The notes: generated by a model from the sequence alone, not told the origin. Shown: positions 1-5,720, counted from the first letter of the stretch. The stretch: 5,720 nucleotides of DNA from Planctomycetota bacterium (GCA_021807585.1 JAKBCQ010000219.1:1-5720); one strand, 5' to 3'. Numbers and translations are program-made.

Positions 1-1
1 A

Positions 2-598
2 TATTTAGATTTTTATGAGGGAACGGGAACTCCTGAATATTCGTTTTTGATTCCCAACGTGCTGCTCAAGAACGACCTTGGTCGGAGGTTCGTCGACGTC
101 ACGCTCGCGACGGGGACGGGGCATCTGCAGAAGGGGCACGGCGTTTCGTTCGGCGATTGGAACAACGACGGTTATGCGGATTTGTTCGTTCGATCGGGGG
201 GGGCTTCGCGAGGAGATCGAGCGAACGCGGTGTTGTTTCAAAATCCGGGTGGGAACAATCATTGGATTCATGTGAAATTGATCGGAAAAAAGACGAATCG
301 CGCCGCGATCGGCGCCGCGGTGAAGATCACGCTTGCAGACGAACCGGGATATCCGTCGCCGAACGTTCGCTACCGCGTCGTTTCGGCTGGTTCGAGTTGG
401 GGCGGCAACGGTTTCGCGATGACGATCGGCGTCGGAGCGTCCAAAACAATCAAGAAACTTGAAGTGATCTGGCCGACGAGTCGATCGAAGCAAACGTTCG
501 ACGACGTTGCGATCGATCAGGCGATTTCGATCACCGAATTCGATTATAAGTATACGAGAATCGATCGCAAACCGATCGCCGTCCCCAAGGCCGAGGAA
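2..598 (+). repeat. Direct repeat, left copy (C-terminal module of paralogue 1)
   Basis: This segment aligns to 2612-3205 at a constant offset of 2610 bases until the last codons. Exact matches of 31, 32 and 29 bases lie at 146-176, 221-252 and 287-315. It reflects gene duplication rather than a mobile element; I see no terminal inverted repeats or target duplications. Confidence 0.85.
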
Positions 599-601
599 TA
601 A
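2..601 (+). CDS. FG-GAP/VCBS repeat protein with C-terminal ASPIC/UnbV domain, 5'-truncated (paralogue copy 1)
   Basis: Only the last 199 codons are present; the frame is open to the left edge, so the first in-window TTG or ATG is not the real start. The first codon matches residue 590 of the complete paralogue at 845-3208. The fragment holds the end of propeller repeat 6, repeat 7 with a calcium-loop motif (DWNNDGYADLFV, near 155-190), and then an ASPIC/UnbV domain from about NHWIHVKLIG (about 256-285) to near the end. The domain includes the conserved stretch RYRVVSAGSSWGGNGF. Over the shared length the two proteins are about 79% identical by hand count, with no internal gap; this copy is one codon longer at the end. 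FG-GAP repeats form beta-propellers that bind calcium through Asp-rich loops. ASPIC/UnbV domains are found at the C-terminus of CRTAC1-like secreted proteins, but their molecular role is poorly known. By analogy with copy 2 this is probably an anchored envelope protein. The ligand is unknown. Confidence 0.93.
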   Translation, partial: YLDFYEGTGTPEYSFLIPNVLLKNDLGRRFVDVTLATGTGHLQKGHGVSFGDWNNDGYADLFVRSGGASRGDRANAVLFQNPGGNNHWIHVKLIGKKTNRAAIGAAVKITLADEPGYPSPNVRYRVVSAGSSWGGNGFAMTIGVGASKTIKKLEVIWPTSRSKQTFDDVAIDQAISITEFDYKYTRIDRKPIAVPKAEE

Positions 602-625
602 CGATCGGGCGAACATCGATTGAAG

Positions 626-646
626 TCTCTCCAGCATTTGGAGGGG
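626..646 (+). terminator. Weak hairpin 25 bases after the copy 1 stop codon
   Basis: TCTCTCCA (626-633) can pair with TGGAGGGG (639-646) around the five-base loop GCATT. This gives eight pairs, two of them G-T. No T tract follows, so it is not a canonical intrinsic terminator. Its position just after the stop fits a transcript end or an RNA-stabilising hairpin, but chance pairing is possible. Confidence 0.25.
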
Positions 647-745
647 ACCGAAGTCGAGATCAACCCGTACGCGTATTCTCCTGTTGGAATCACGGTCGAT
701 TCGTCCGATTGAAGGCGTTCGATCTTTGAAAGACGACGTTCGCCC

Positions 746-774
746 TTGACCGTTGATCCACGATCCCGAATGAT
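746..774 (+). promoter_or_regulatory. Candidate sigma70-type promoter for paralogue copy 2
   Basis: TTGACC (746-751) matches the -35 consensus at five of six positions. AATGAT (769-774) matches TATAAT at four of six, with a 17-base spacer. The site lies about 70 bases before the preferred ATG at 845. If it is used, translation could not begin at the upstream TTG (746) or ATG (770), which supports the 845 start. Promoter consensus in planctomycete-like bacteria is not well fixed, so this is only a candidate. Confidence 0.3.
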
Positions 775-844
775 TAAGAACAAAGGTTTTCGGTATGACG
801 ACCGTTTTGATCGCCGCCGAACGCCTGTTATCGAGACGAACCCG

Positions 845-3208
845 ATGCTTAAAAAGACGCTCGTCGTGGTGCTTTTGCTCGCCGGCGGATTGGCCGGATA
901 TTTCACCCTGGCTCATCGGCACGGATCGGGCTCGACGACCTCCGTCGCGGTTCGAGCCGGGTCGAGCGCGGCGGTCAACCTCGCCGACAATCGCGTTGCG
1001 ATCGAAGAGGTCGTTCCCGAACTCGGCGAGGGGCTTTATTCCGAGAATTGGCTCGACGACGGCGGCCAAACGATGCTGATCGATTACCTCGACGGCGATC
1101 CGCGATCGCTCGTCGAATCCCAAAAATCGCGCGCCGCGAGCCCTCGGAAGGGGATCGATTCGGTCCTCGGCAAGCTCGATCAAATCCGCGACGACTCCCC
1201 CTCGTCGATCAAAAAACGTCGATTCCTCTTAACCAGGCTGGCTTGTTTGTACATGAATTTGGGAAAGTTCGCCGAGGCCGATCGCCGGTTTCTCGAAGTT
1301 CAAACGACGTATCCCGTGGATTCTCCCCGGTTCGCCAATTACGAGGCGGCGCGCGGCGTCGCGGCGCTCCGCGGCGGCGAGGTGGAAAACTGCGTCGCGT
1401 GCCAAAACGAGGCGAGCTGCGTCTTTCCCCTCGCCGCCGCCGCGGTCCATCAAAAGAAAGCCGGATCGCGCAAAGCAATTAAACATTTTAGTAAATATCT
1501 AGAAAAACGACCTCAAGACATGGGTATTCGCTGGTTGCTCAATGTTGCATATATGACATTAGGCGAATATCCTGATCGGGTTCCCGAACAATGGTTGATC
1601 AGGCTCGACGCGTTTCGATCGCCCGTCGAGGTCGGTCGGTTCGCCAACGTCGCGGCGCGGGTCGGAATCGACGCGCTCGGTCCCAAATACGGCGGGGGGA
1701 GCGCGTTCGACGATTTCAACAACGACGGTCTGCTTGATCTCGTCACGTCGACCGAAAATCCGTCGGAGGGAGGATCGATCTTGATCAACCAAGGCGACGG
1801 GACGTTCGTCGATCGATCCGCGGGTTCGGGGCTCGATCAACAGCCGGGCGCTCTCAACATGAAACATGTCGATTACGACAACGACGGTAATCTCGACGTC
1901 TTATTCCTCCGCGGCGCGTGGGAGAAGTCGCAACGTCTTTCACTCATGCGAAACAAAGGGGACGGTACATTTGAGGACGTGACGATCGCCGCCGGACTCG
2001 ACCGACCGATCGCCACGGCTTCGGCGGGGTGGGCGGATTATGATAACGACGGTTTCGTCGATTTATACCTCGCGGGGGAGACGAAAGCTTCGGACAATCC
2101 CAACAAGCTCTACGATATCGTCGATTTGCCCAATTCGTCGCGGCTTTATCACAACAACGGAAACGGCACGTTCACCGACGTCGCCGAACCCGCGGGAGTG
2201 AAGAACAATCACTTCGGCAAAGGAGTCGCGTGGGGAGATTACGACGGTGATGGATATGCCGATCTTTTTGTTTCCAATATGAATGCGCATTCTCGTTTGT
2301 TTCATAACAATCGCGACGGTACGTTCGACGAGGTCGGAGGCAAGCTCGGCGTGACGGGACCCTGGGCGTCGTTCGCTTGCTGGTTCTGGGATTACGATTG
2401 CGACGGCGATCTCGATCTGTTCGTCAACGCGTACAACGCCGACCTCCAGAAGAACGTCGAGAACATGCTGGGAAAAACTCCCCGGGCGTCGACCCCCAAG
2501 CTTTACCGCAACGACGGCAAAAAAGGCTTCGCCGACGTATCGCGAGACGTCGGGCTCGATCGGATCATCATGGCGATGGGATGCAATTACGGCGATATCG
2601 ATAACGACGGCTATCTGGATATTTATGAGGGAACCGGAATGCCGATGTATTCGTTTCTGGTTCCCAACGTGATGCTCAAGAATGATCACGGCCGGCGGTT
2701 TCTCGACGTCACGACCTCGTCGGGAACGGGACACCTGCAAAAGGGGCACGGAGTGTCGTTCGGCGATTGGAACAACGACGGTTATGTTGATTTGTTCGTC
2801 CGTTCGGGCGGGGCGACGAACGGCGATCGCGCGAACGCGGTGTTGTTTCAAAATCCGGGTGGAACAAATCATTGGATATATCTCAAATTAATCGGTAAAA
2901 AGACGAATCGCGCCGCGATCGGCGCGGTCGTCAAATTGACGCTTCCCGACGAGCCCGGTTATCCCGCCCCCAACATCCGCTATCGCGTCGTCTCGGCGGG
3001 TTCAAGCTGGGGTGGGAACGGCTTTCCCATGACGATCGGCCTCGGCGCCGCCGATACGATCAAAAAGATCGAGATCGTTTGGCCGACGAGCGCGTCGACA
3101 CAAACTTTTCAAGACGTGGCCGTCGATCAAGCGATCACGATCGCCGAATTCGCCGATCGGTATCAAACCGTCGATCGCAAGCCGATCGCCGTCCCCAAAA
3201 CGAAATAA
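845..3208 (+). CDS. Membrane-anchored TPR-like / seven-repeat FG-GAP / ASPIC-UnbV protein (CRTAC1-like), paralogue copy 2
   Basis: Complete gene, 787 residues. I chose ATG 845 because it begins MLKK followed by a hydrophobic stretch (residues 5-22), a typical signal anchor. In-frame starts at 746 and 770 would add a charged tail before it. The ribosome site is weak (GAG at 833-835, nine bases before the ATG). Residues about 60-255 form a helical TPR-like region with two visible units (about 126-155 and 204-241) and a Cys cluster C183/C186/C192 between them. Seven Asp-rich calcium-loop motifs follow, starting at residues 289, 343, 398, 465, 516, 584 and 641 (for example DYDNDGNLD and DYDGDGYAD). 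Seven matches the blade number of integrin-alpha-type propellers. An ASPIC/UnbV domain occupies about 675-768. The protein is probably anchored in the inner membrane with its bulk outside the cytoplasm. A role in surface binding or adhesion is inference; no catalytic motif is visible. It lies 243 bases after copy 1 and converges on the MBL gene. Copy 1 and the gene at 5283 are relatives. A low-GC patch lies at 1471-1570. Confidence 0.93.
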   Translation: MLKKTLVVVLLLAGGLAGYFTLAHRHGSGSTTSVAVRAGSSAAVNLADNRVAIEEVVPELGEGLYSENWLDDGGQTMLIDYLDGDPRSLVESQKSRAASPRKGIDSVLGKLDQIRDDSPSSIKKRRFLLTRLACLYMNLGKFAEADRRFLEVQTTYPVDSPRFANYEAARGVAALRGGEVENCVACQNEASCVFPLAAAAVHQKKAGSRKAIKHFSKYLEKRPQDMGIRWLLNVAYMTLGEYPDRVPEQWLIRLDAFRSPVEVGRFANVAARVGIDALGPKYGGGSAFDDFNNDGLLDLVTSTENPSEGGSILINQGDGTFVDRSAGSGLDQQPGALNMKHVDYDNDGNLDVLFLRGAWEKSQRLSLMRNKGDGTFEDVTIAAGLDRPIATASAGWADYDNDGFVDLYLAGETKASDNPNKLYDIVDLPNSSRLYHNNGNGTFTDVAEPAGVKNNHFGKGVAWGDYDGDGYADLFVSNMNAHSRLFHNNRDGTFDEVGGKLGVTGPWASFACWFWDYDCDGDLDLFVNAYNADLQKNVENMLGKTPRASTPKLYRNDGKKGFADVSRDVGLDRIIMAMGCNYGDIDNDGYLDIYEGTGMPMYSFLVPNVMLKNDHGRRFLDVTTSSGTGHLQKGHGVSFGDWNNDGYVDLFVRSGGATNGDRANAVLFQNPGGTNHWIYLKLIGKKTNRAAIGAVVKLTLPDEPGYPAPNIRYRVVSAGSSWGGNGFPMTIGLGAADTIKKIEIVWPTSASTQTFQDVAVDQAITIAEFADRYQTVDRKPIAVPKTK
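2612..3205 (+). repeat. Direct repeat, right copy (C-terminal module of paralogue 2)
   Basis: Partner of 2-598, at an offset of 2610 bases. The exact blocks here are 2756-2786, 2831-2862 and 2897-2925. Between them, synonymous sites differ freely: the 16 identical residues coded by 2978-3025 carry nine synonymous differences from copy 1. Confidence 0.85.
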
Positions 3209-3234
3209 TTGAAAGAAAGATTGTCTTCTTGTTA

Positions 3235-4908
3235 TTAATGTTTAAGAGATTGCTCGCCGATTGATCGGCTCGCGGGCGCCGATCGAGCGCGCTCGATCAA
3301 CACGCGATCGCGGGCGATGATATCAACCCAAGAAGTATCATACAAGCAAGCGTTTTGTCCGTCGACGGCGACGGTCGGCGCCCAGAGATCGGGTTTATAT
3401 CCGCGCAGTTGATCGAGCGCGTCGAGCGAATCGTCGATCGTGTTTTGATGTTCGGAGAAGCGCCGAACGAAATCGGCTTCGAGCGTCTGATCGACGTTCA
3501 CGGGGAGCGATCCCGTGACGAGCGCCGATCGCTTCTTCAGCCGAATCCGCCAGACGATTGGAGCTTGTCCCGGAACGCGAAGAACGATCGGCTCGACGGG
3601 GAGATCCTTGATCGCGGTCGGATCGGTCGCCGCAATCACGATCGTCCCCGCGGGAGAACCGCTTTTCATCGGTTCGACTCCGTCGGCGGTTGTGACGACG
3701 CGAACCCGACGGCGCGAAAGTAAATCGGCGAGCCCCGATGTTTCGTCGGGTCCGATATCCGTCAGTAAGACGTCCGTCGGAATGACGGGCGCGACGCCGA
3801 GCTTGCGAAAACCGTCGTTCACAAAATCGACGAGTCCTGGGCCTCCGGGAGCGTTCACGAGACACAATCGATCCCCCGCAATCAGCCCGTAAACCGCGAA
3901 TCCGTTCCGATCGCCGAAATAAAACAGCTCGTCGGCGAGCTTTTTGGGATTTCCATCCAGGAAGTTCGCTCCGTCGGTTTGATAGCGCGAGATCAGCAAT
4001 TCCATATCGGCGATTCCGCGATCGAGCAGTTCGAGCCTTCGTTTCCGAGAGATTGCGGCGGAGGTCGGGATCGAATCCATCCGCGGGTGACCGGGTAAGA
4101 TCAGGTCGACGCGATCGAGCTTCCGTAACATCCGCAACGACGCCAAGAAAGCGACCGCGTCGCCGCGATAACGCGGTGCGAGATACGCCGAGTACGTTCC
4201 AAGCGGTTTGGCGAGCTCGCCGCGTTCGCCGAGATCGCCGACGAGTCCCATAATGACATCACCCGAAAATAAAACATAAAGGCCTTTACGATTCATGAGC
4301 CAACAAACGCTTCCCGGGGTGTGACCCGGGGTTGCGATCGCTTGGAAGCGCGTGTCGCCGAAATCGATCGATTCGCCGCCGTCGATCTTGACGTCGATCG
4401 TGGTTCGATGAGGGTTTTCGCTGGGGATATAAAACGTGCTGAAGAACGCGTCGCGCGGGCCTCCCGCCTCGAGGATCGCGGCGTCGGCACGTCCCGCGTG
4501 GATGCGAGCCCCGTGTTTTTCGCGAAAGTAACCCGCCCCTCCCGTGTGATCGCCGTGAGCATGGGTGATGAGGATCGCCTTAACTTTTCGTGCTTCGAGT
4601 CCGAGGGTTGAAAGTTCGGCGAGCACCGGCGCCGCGTCGGCACGAAGTCCCGAGTCGATCATCACCAGCCCTTCCGAAGTTTCGACGACATAAGCCGCCG
4701 ACGGCGACAAACCGCCCAGCAGGTGAATTCCAGGGACGATCGTCATGGCTCGCGGTTCCAAAACGGGCGTATTGGCGAGCGAAAGCGCCGCGTTTTCAGG
4801 CTTTTTCTCGCCGATCTCGGCGCGATCGCCGCAACCTGGAATGGCTGCGGGCGCGATCACCGCGGTCAGGACGACAAACATCGATTGGAAGCGAAGAGGG
4901 ACCGTCAT
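3235..4908 (-). CDS. Metallo-beta-lactamase-fold hydrolase, predicted lipoprotein, with a degenerate second MBL-like domain
   Basis: 557 residues from ATG 4908. A GTG at 4962 would add 18 residues, but it starts at the base of a hairpin and puts a polar tail before the signal; GGGA lies ten bases before ATG 4908. The N-terminus has a hydrophobic segment ending in AAIPGC, a likely lipobox with C26 as the lipidated residue (Pro at -2 is unusual). The first domain (about 55-280) has the full MBL ligand set: H116, H118, D120 and H121 in THAHGDH, H196 in TPGHTPGS, D217 in FSGD and H274 in LPGHP. An Asp at the bridging position is typical of glyoxalase II-like hydrolases, not classical beta-lactamases, so antibiotic hydrolysis should not be assumed. 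Residues about 335-470 look like a second MBL half-fold with every ligand replaced. A C-terminal segment to 557 matches nothing I recognise. The length is well above that of a single-domain MBL (about 200-300). It probably acts in the periplasm, two metal ions bound; the substrate is unknown. It converges on copy 2 with a 26-base gap and is apparently monocistronic. Confidence 0.9.
   Translation of the reverse strand: MTVPLRFQSMFVVLTAVIAPAAIPGCGDRAEIGEKKPENAALSLANTPVLEPRAMTIVPGIHLLGGLSPSAAYVVETSEGLVMIDSGLRADAAPVLAELSTLGLEARKVKAILITHAHGDHTGGAGYFREKHGARIHAGRADAAILEAGGPRDAFFSTFYIPSENPHRTTIDVKIDGGESIDFGDTRFQAIATPGHTPGSVCWLMNRKGLYVLFSGDVIMGLVGDLGERGELAKPLGTYSAYLAPRYRGDAVAFLASLRMLRKLDRVDLILPGHPRMDSIPTSAAISRKRRLELLDRGIADMELLISRYQTDGANFLDGNPKKLADELFYFGDRNGFAVYGLIAGDRLCLVNAPGGPGLVDFVNDGFRKLGVAPVIPTDVLLTDIGPDETSGLADLLSRRRVRVVTTADGVEPMKSGSPAGTIVIAATDPTAIKDLPVEPIVLRVPGQAPIVWRIRLKKRSALVTGSLPVNVDQTLEADFVRRFSEHQNTIDDSLDALDQLRGYKPDLWAPTVAVDGQNACLYDTSWVDIIARDRVLIERARSAPASRSIGEQSLKH
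3263..3298. repeat. Overlapping inverted repeats in the 3' end of the MBL gene
   Basis: GATCGGC (3263-3269) and GCCGATC (3278-3284) form a seven-pair stem around an eight-base loop. They overlap a perfect 18-base palindrome, GATCGAGCGCGCTCGATC (3281-3298). Both lie inside the last codons of the MBL gene and about 55-90 bases beyond the copy 2 stop. They could end read-through from copy 2, but there is no T tract, and the CGATCG-rich composition makes such palindromes more likely by chance. Confidence 0.4.
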
Positions 4909-4961
4909 CCGCGAGCATTCCCAATCATTCAGCGATCGAGCACGGTTCAAGGAGGAACGCA

Positions 4962-4985
4962 CGGATCGATCTTCGATCGAATCCG
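4962..4985 (-). promoter_or_regulatory. Strong hairpin or operator-like inverted repeat upstream of the MBL gene
   Basis: CGGATCGATC (4962-4971) pairs with GATCG (4975-4979) and ATCCG (4981-4985), with a three-base loop and one bulged A at 4980: ten pairs. It ends 53 bases upstream of ATG 4908. It would sit in the 5' leader if transcription starts further upstream, or act as a protein-binding site. The alternative GTG start begins at its edge. Function is unproven. Confidence 0.4.
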
Positions 4986-5271
4986 AACGCGACGCAACGC
5001 GACTTTACCGATAACGCTTGAAAACGGATTATTACATTTGGAAGATTTTTGATTGGGAACGATCGATCACGGCGGGACCGATTATTTGTAACCGTATGTT
5101 TTTCATGTAGTTGGATCAAGAGTGCGAGGCTTGAATGAGGCGTTCTGAAAAACGAAGGGACAAGTTAATCGGCGCCGTCGCTATCTATTAAGTTAGGCTT
5201 GATTTCGTGGTTCGCGTTCGTCGCGGCGTGGAGGCGGACGGGGATTGGCGGCCGTTTTACTGGAATTCGGC

Positions 5272-5276
5272 GGAGA
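5272..5276 (+). promoter_or_regulatory. Shine-Dalgarno site for paralogue copy 3
   Basis: GGAGA (5272-5276) ends six bases before ATG 5283, within the sequence GGAGAGACGCG. This is the clearest ribosome site in the window. It fixes the start of the gene that runs off the right edge. Confidence 0.65.
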
Positions 5277-5282
5277 GACGCG

Positions 5283-5720
5283 ATGCATCGGGGAAGAACG
5301 TCGATCTGGGGGATCGTCGCGGTTTTTTTCATCGTCGCATCGGCGGGGGTCGGGTATGTGTTGAGTTCGTCGCACAAGGATTCGAGCGAGCCGAGGCGCT
5401 CGGCGTCGGCTTCGGTTGAACGAGCCGGCGATCGCGACGTCCCGCTTTTTTCGGATCAGTGGATCGACAATCTGGGAGTTCGGCTCATTCCCGAATTTGA
5501 CGAGCCCGATCCGCGTGATCTCGCCGCGGCGCAGGCGGCGCGGGGAAAGCGGGTCGAGCGGAGGCTCGCCGCGGTGCGCGCCAAATTGACGACCTTATCA
5601 AAAGACGACCCGAAAACGCTTGAATCATGGCGTGAATACAAAAGCACATTGGCACGTATCTTGTTAAGCGACGGCGCTTTTCTCGCCGCGGCGGCGGAAT
5701 TGCGCGACGTTCAGGCGACG
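5283..5720 (+). CDS. Membrane-anchored TPR-like protein, N-terminal part, probable third FG-GAP/ASPIC-UnbV paralogue, 3'-truncated
   Basis: Open from ATG 5283 to the right edge, giving 146 codons with no stop. The start is supported by GGAGA six bases upstream and by a typical anchor: MHRGRTS followed by a hydrophobic segment at about residues 8-27. A Ser/Arg-rich linker follows. Two stretches then resemble copy 2: LFSDQWIDNLG (55-65) against LYSENWLDDGG (64-74), and the end of the fragment, FLAAAAELRDVQAT (133-146), against KFAEADRRFLEVQTT (141-155), with a TPR-like helix before it. Order and spacing also agree. I infer a third family member that should continue into a propeller and an ASPIC/UnbV domain beyond the window. 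It is far more diverged from copy 2 here than copies 1 and 2 are from each other at their C-termini, though different regions are being compared. It is divergent from the MBL gene. If the relationship is wrong, it is still an anchored protein of unknown function. Confidence 0.8.
   Translation, partial: MHRGRTSIWGIVAVFFIVASAGVGYVLSSSHKDSSEPRRSASASVERAGDRDVPLFSDQWIDNLGVRLIPEFDEPDPRDLAAAQAARGKRVERRLAAVRAKLTTLSKDDPKTLESWREYKSTLARILLSDGAFLAAAAELRDVQAT

Larger units (their letters stand above)
4909..5282. other. Divergent intergenic region between the MBL gene and paralogue copy 3
   Basis: About 370 bases between two divergent starts, so both promoters should lie here. The stretch about 5010-5200 is clearly more AT-rich than the flanking genes. 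A minus-strand TAATAAT (complement of 5028-5034) could be a -10 element for the MBL gene, and TATTAA (5186-5191) a -10 for the rightward gene. Neither has a convincing -35 partner. Short open frames here resemble no known protein and look like chance. I see no tRNA, riboswitch or mobile element. Confidence 0.6.

Noticed and set aside
746..844. Upstream in-frame starts for copy 2 at TTG 746 and ATG 770
   Set aside because: They would place a charged 25-33 residue tail before a standard signal anchor, and the 746-774 stretch looks like a promoter.
5..1183. Long minus-strand open frame opposite copies 1 and 2
   Set aside because: It covers the 3' end of copy 1, the gap and the anchor of copy 2. 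Its product is Arg-rich low-complexity sequence, typical of the antisense of a GC-rich gene, and it contradicts the clear domain coding on the plus strand.
2063..2872. Minus-strand open frame of 269 codons opposite the propeller region
   Set aside because: It resembles the product of the open frame opposite copy 1 only because the sense strands are paralogous. No recognisable domain; it is an antisense shadow of the calcium-loop codons.
3209..3234. Possible terminator in the gap between the convergent genes
   Set aside because: Only about five A/T-rich pairs can form between AAGAA and TTCTT; this is too weak to count as an intrinsic terminator.
3235..4908. Reading the MBL gene as an antibiotic-resistance beta-lactamase
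   Set aside because: The ligand pattern, with Asp at the bridging position and the long two-domain layout, fits general glyoxalase II-like hydrolases; nothing points to beta-lactam substrates.
4909..4962. GTG 4962 as start of the MBL protein
   Set aside because: No ribosome site precedes it, it begins at the edge of a hairpin, and it adds a polar extension ahead of the lipoprotein signal. Not fully excluded.
5115..5133. Short inverted repeat TCAAG...CTTGA in the divergent gap
   Set aside because: Five pairs around a nine-base loop are expected by chance in a region of this size.
5165..5419. Short open frames on both strands around the start of copy 3
   Set aside because: They overlap the better-supported copy 3 start, have no ribosome sites that I can see, and their products are low-complexity and unrecognisable.

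Overview
The window looks like part of a GC-rich bacterial chromosome, most likely from the Planctomycetota. The main reason is a run of large membrane-anchored proteins with a TPR-like region, FG-GAP/VCBS repeats and an ASPIC/UnbV domain, a family greatly expanded in that phylum. This assignment is inference; the window holds no rRNA or other marker gene. The palindrome CGATCG is strikingly common throughout.

Layout from left to right. (1) Positions 2-601, plus strand: the 3' end of an FG-GAP/ASPIC-UnbV gene, cut by the left edge. (2) Positions 602-844: a gap with a weak hairpin after the stop and a plausible sigma70-like promoter. (3) Positions 845-3208, plus strand: a complete 787-residue paralogue with an N-terminal membrane anchor, TPR-like region, seven calcium-loop repeats (a likely seven-bladed propeller) and a C-terminal ASPIC/UnbV domain. 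(4) Positions 3235-4908, minus strand, convergent with the previous gene: a 557-residue predicted lipoprotein. It has one complete metallo-beta-lactamase (MBL) fold domain and, I argue, a second degenerate MBL domain without metal ligands. (5) Positions 4909-5282: a divergent intergenic region with a hairpin just upstream of the MBL gene. (6) From 5283 to the right edge, plus strand: the 5' part of a third, more divergent member of the anchored TPR/FG-GAP family. I recognise it by its anchor and by resemblance to the N-terminal part of the complete gene.

The window is therefore a tandem array of at least three paralogous cell-envelope proteins, with a metal-dependent hydrolase lipoprotein set between copies 2 and 3 in the opposite direction. 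All four products are predicted to be exported or membrane-anchored. A shared role at the cell surface is plausible, but no substrate can be read from the sequence. Copies 1 and 2 are close relatives over their shared C-terminal part, and their DNA similarity is patchy in a way that suggests gene conversion. I saw no tRNA, rRNA, CRISPR array, transposase or phage gene.
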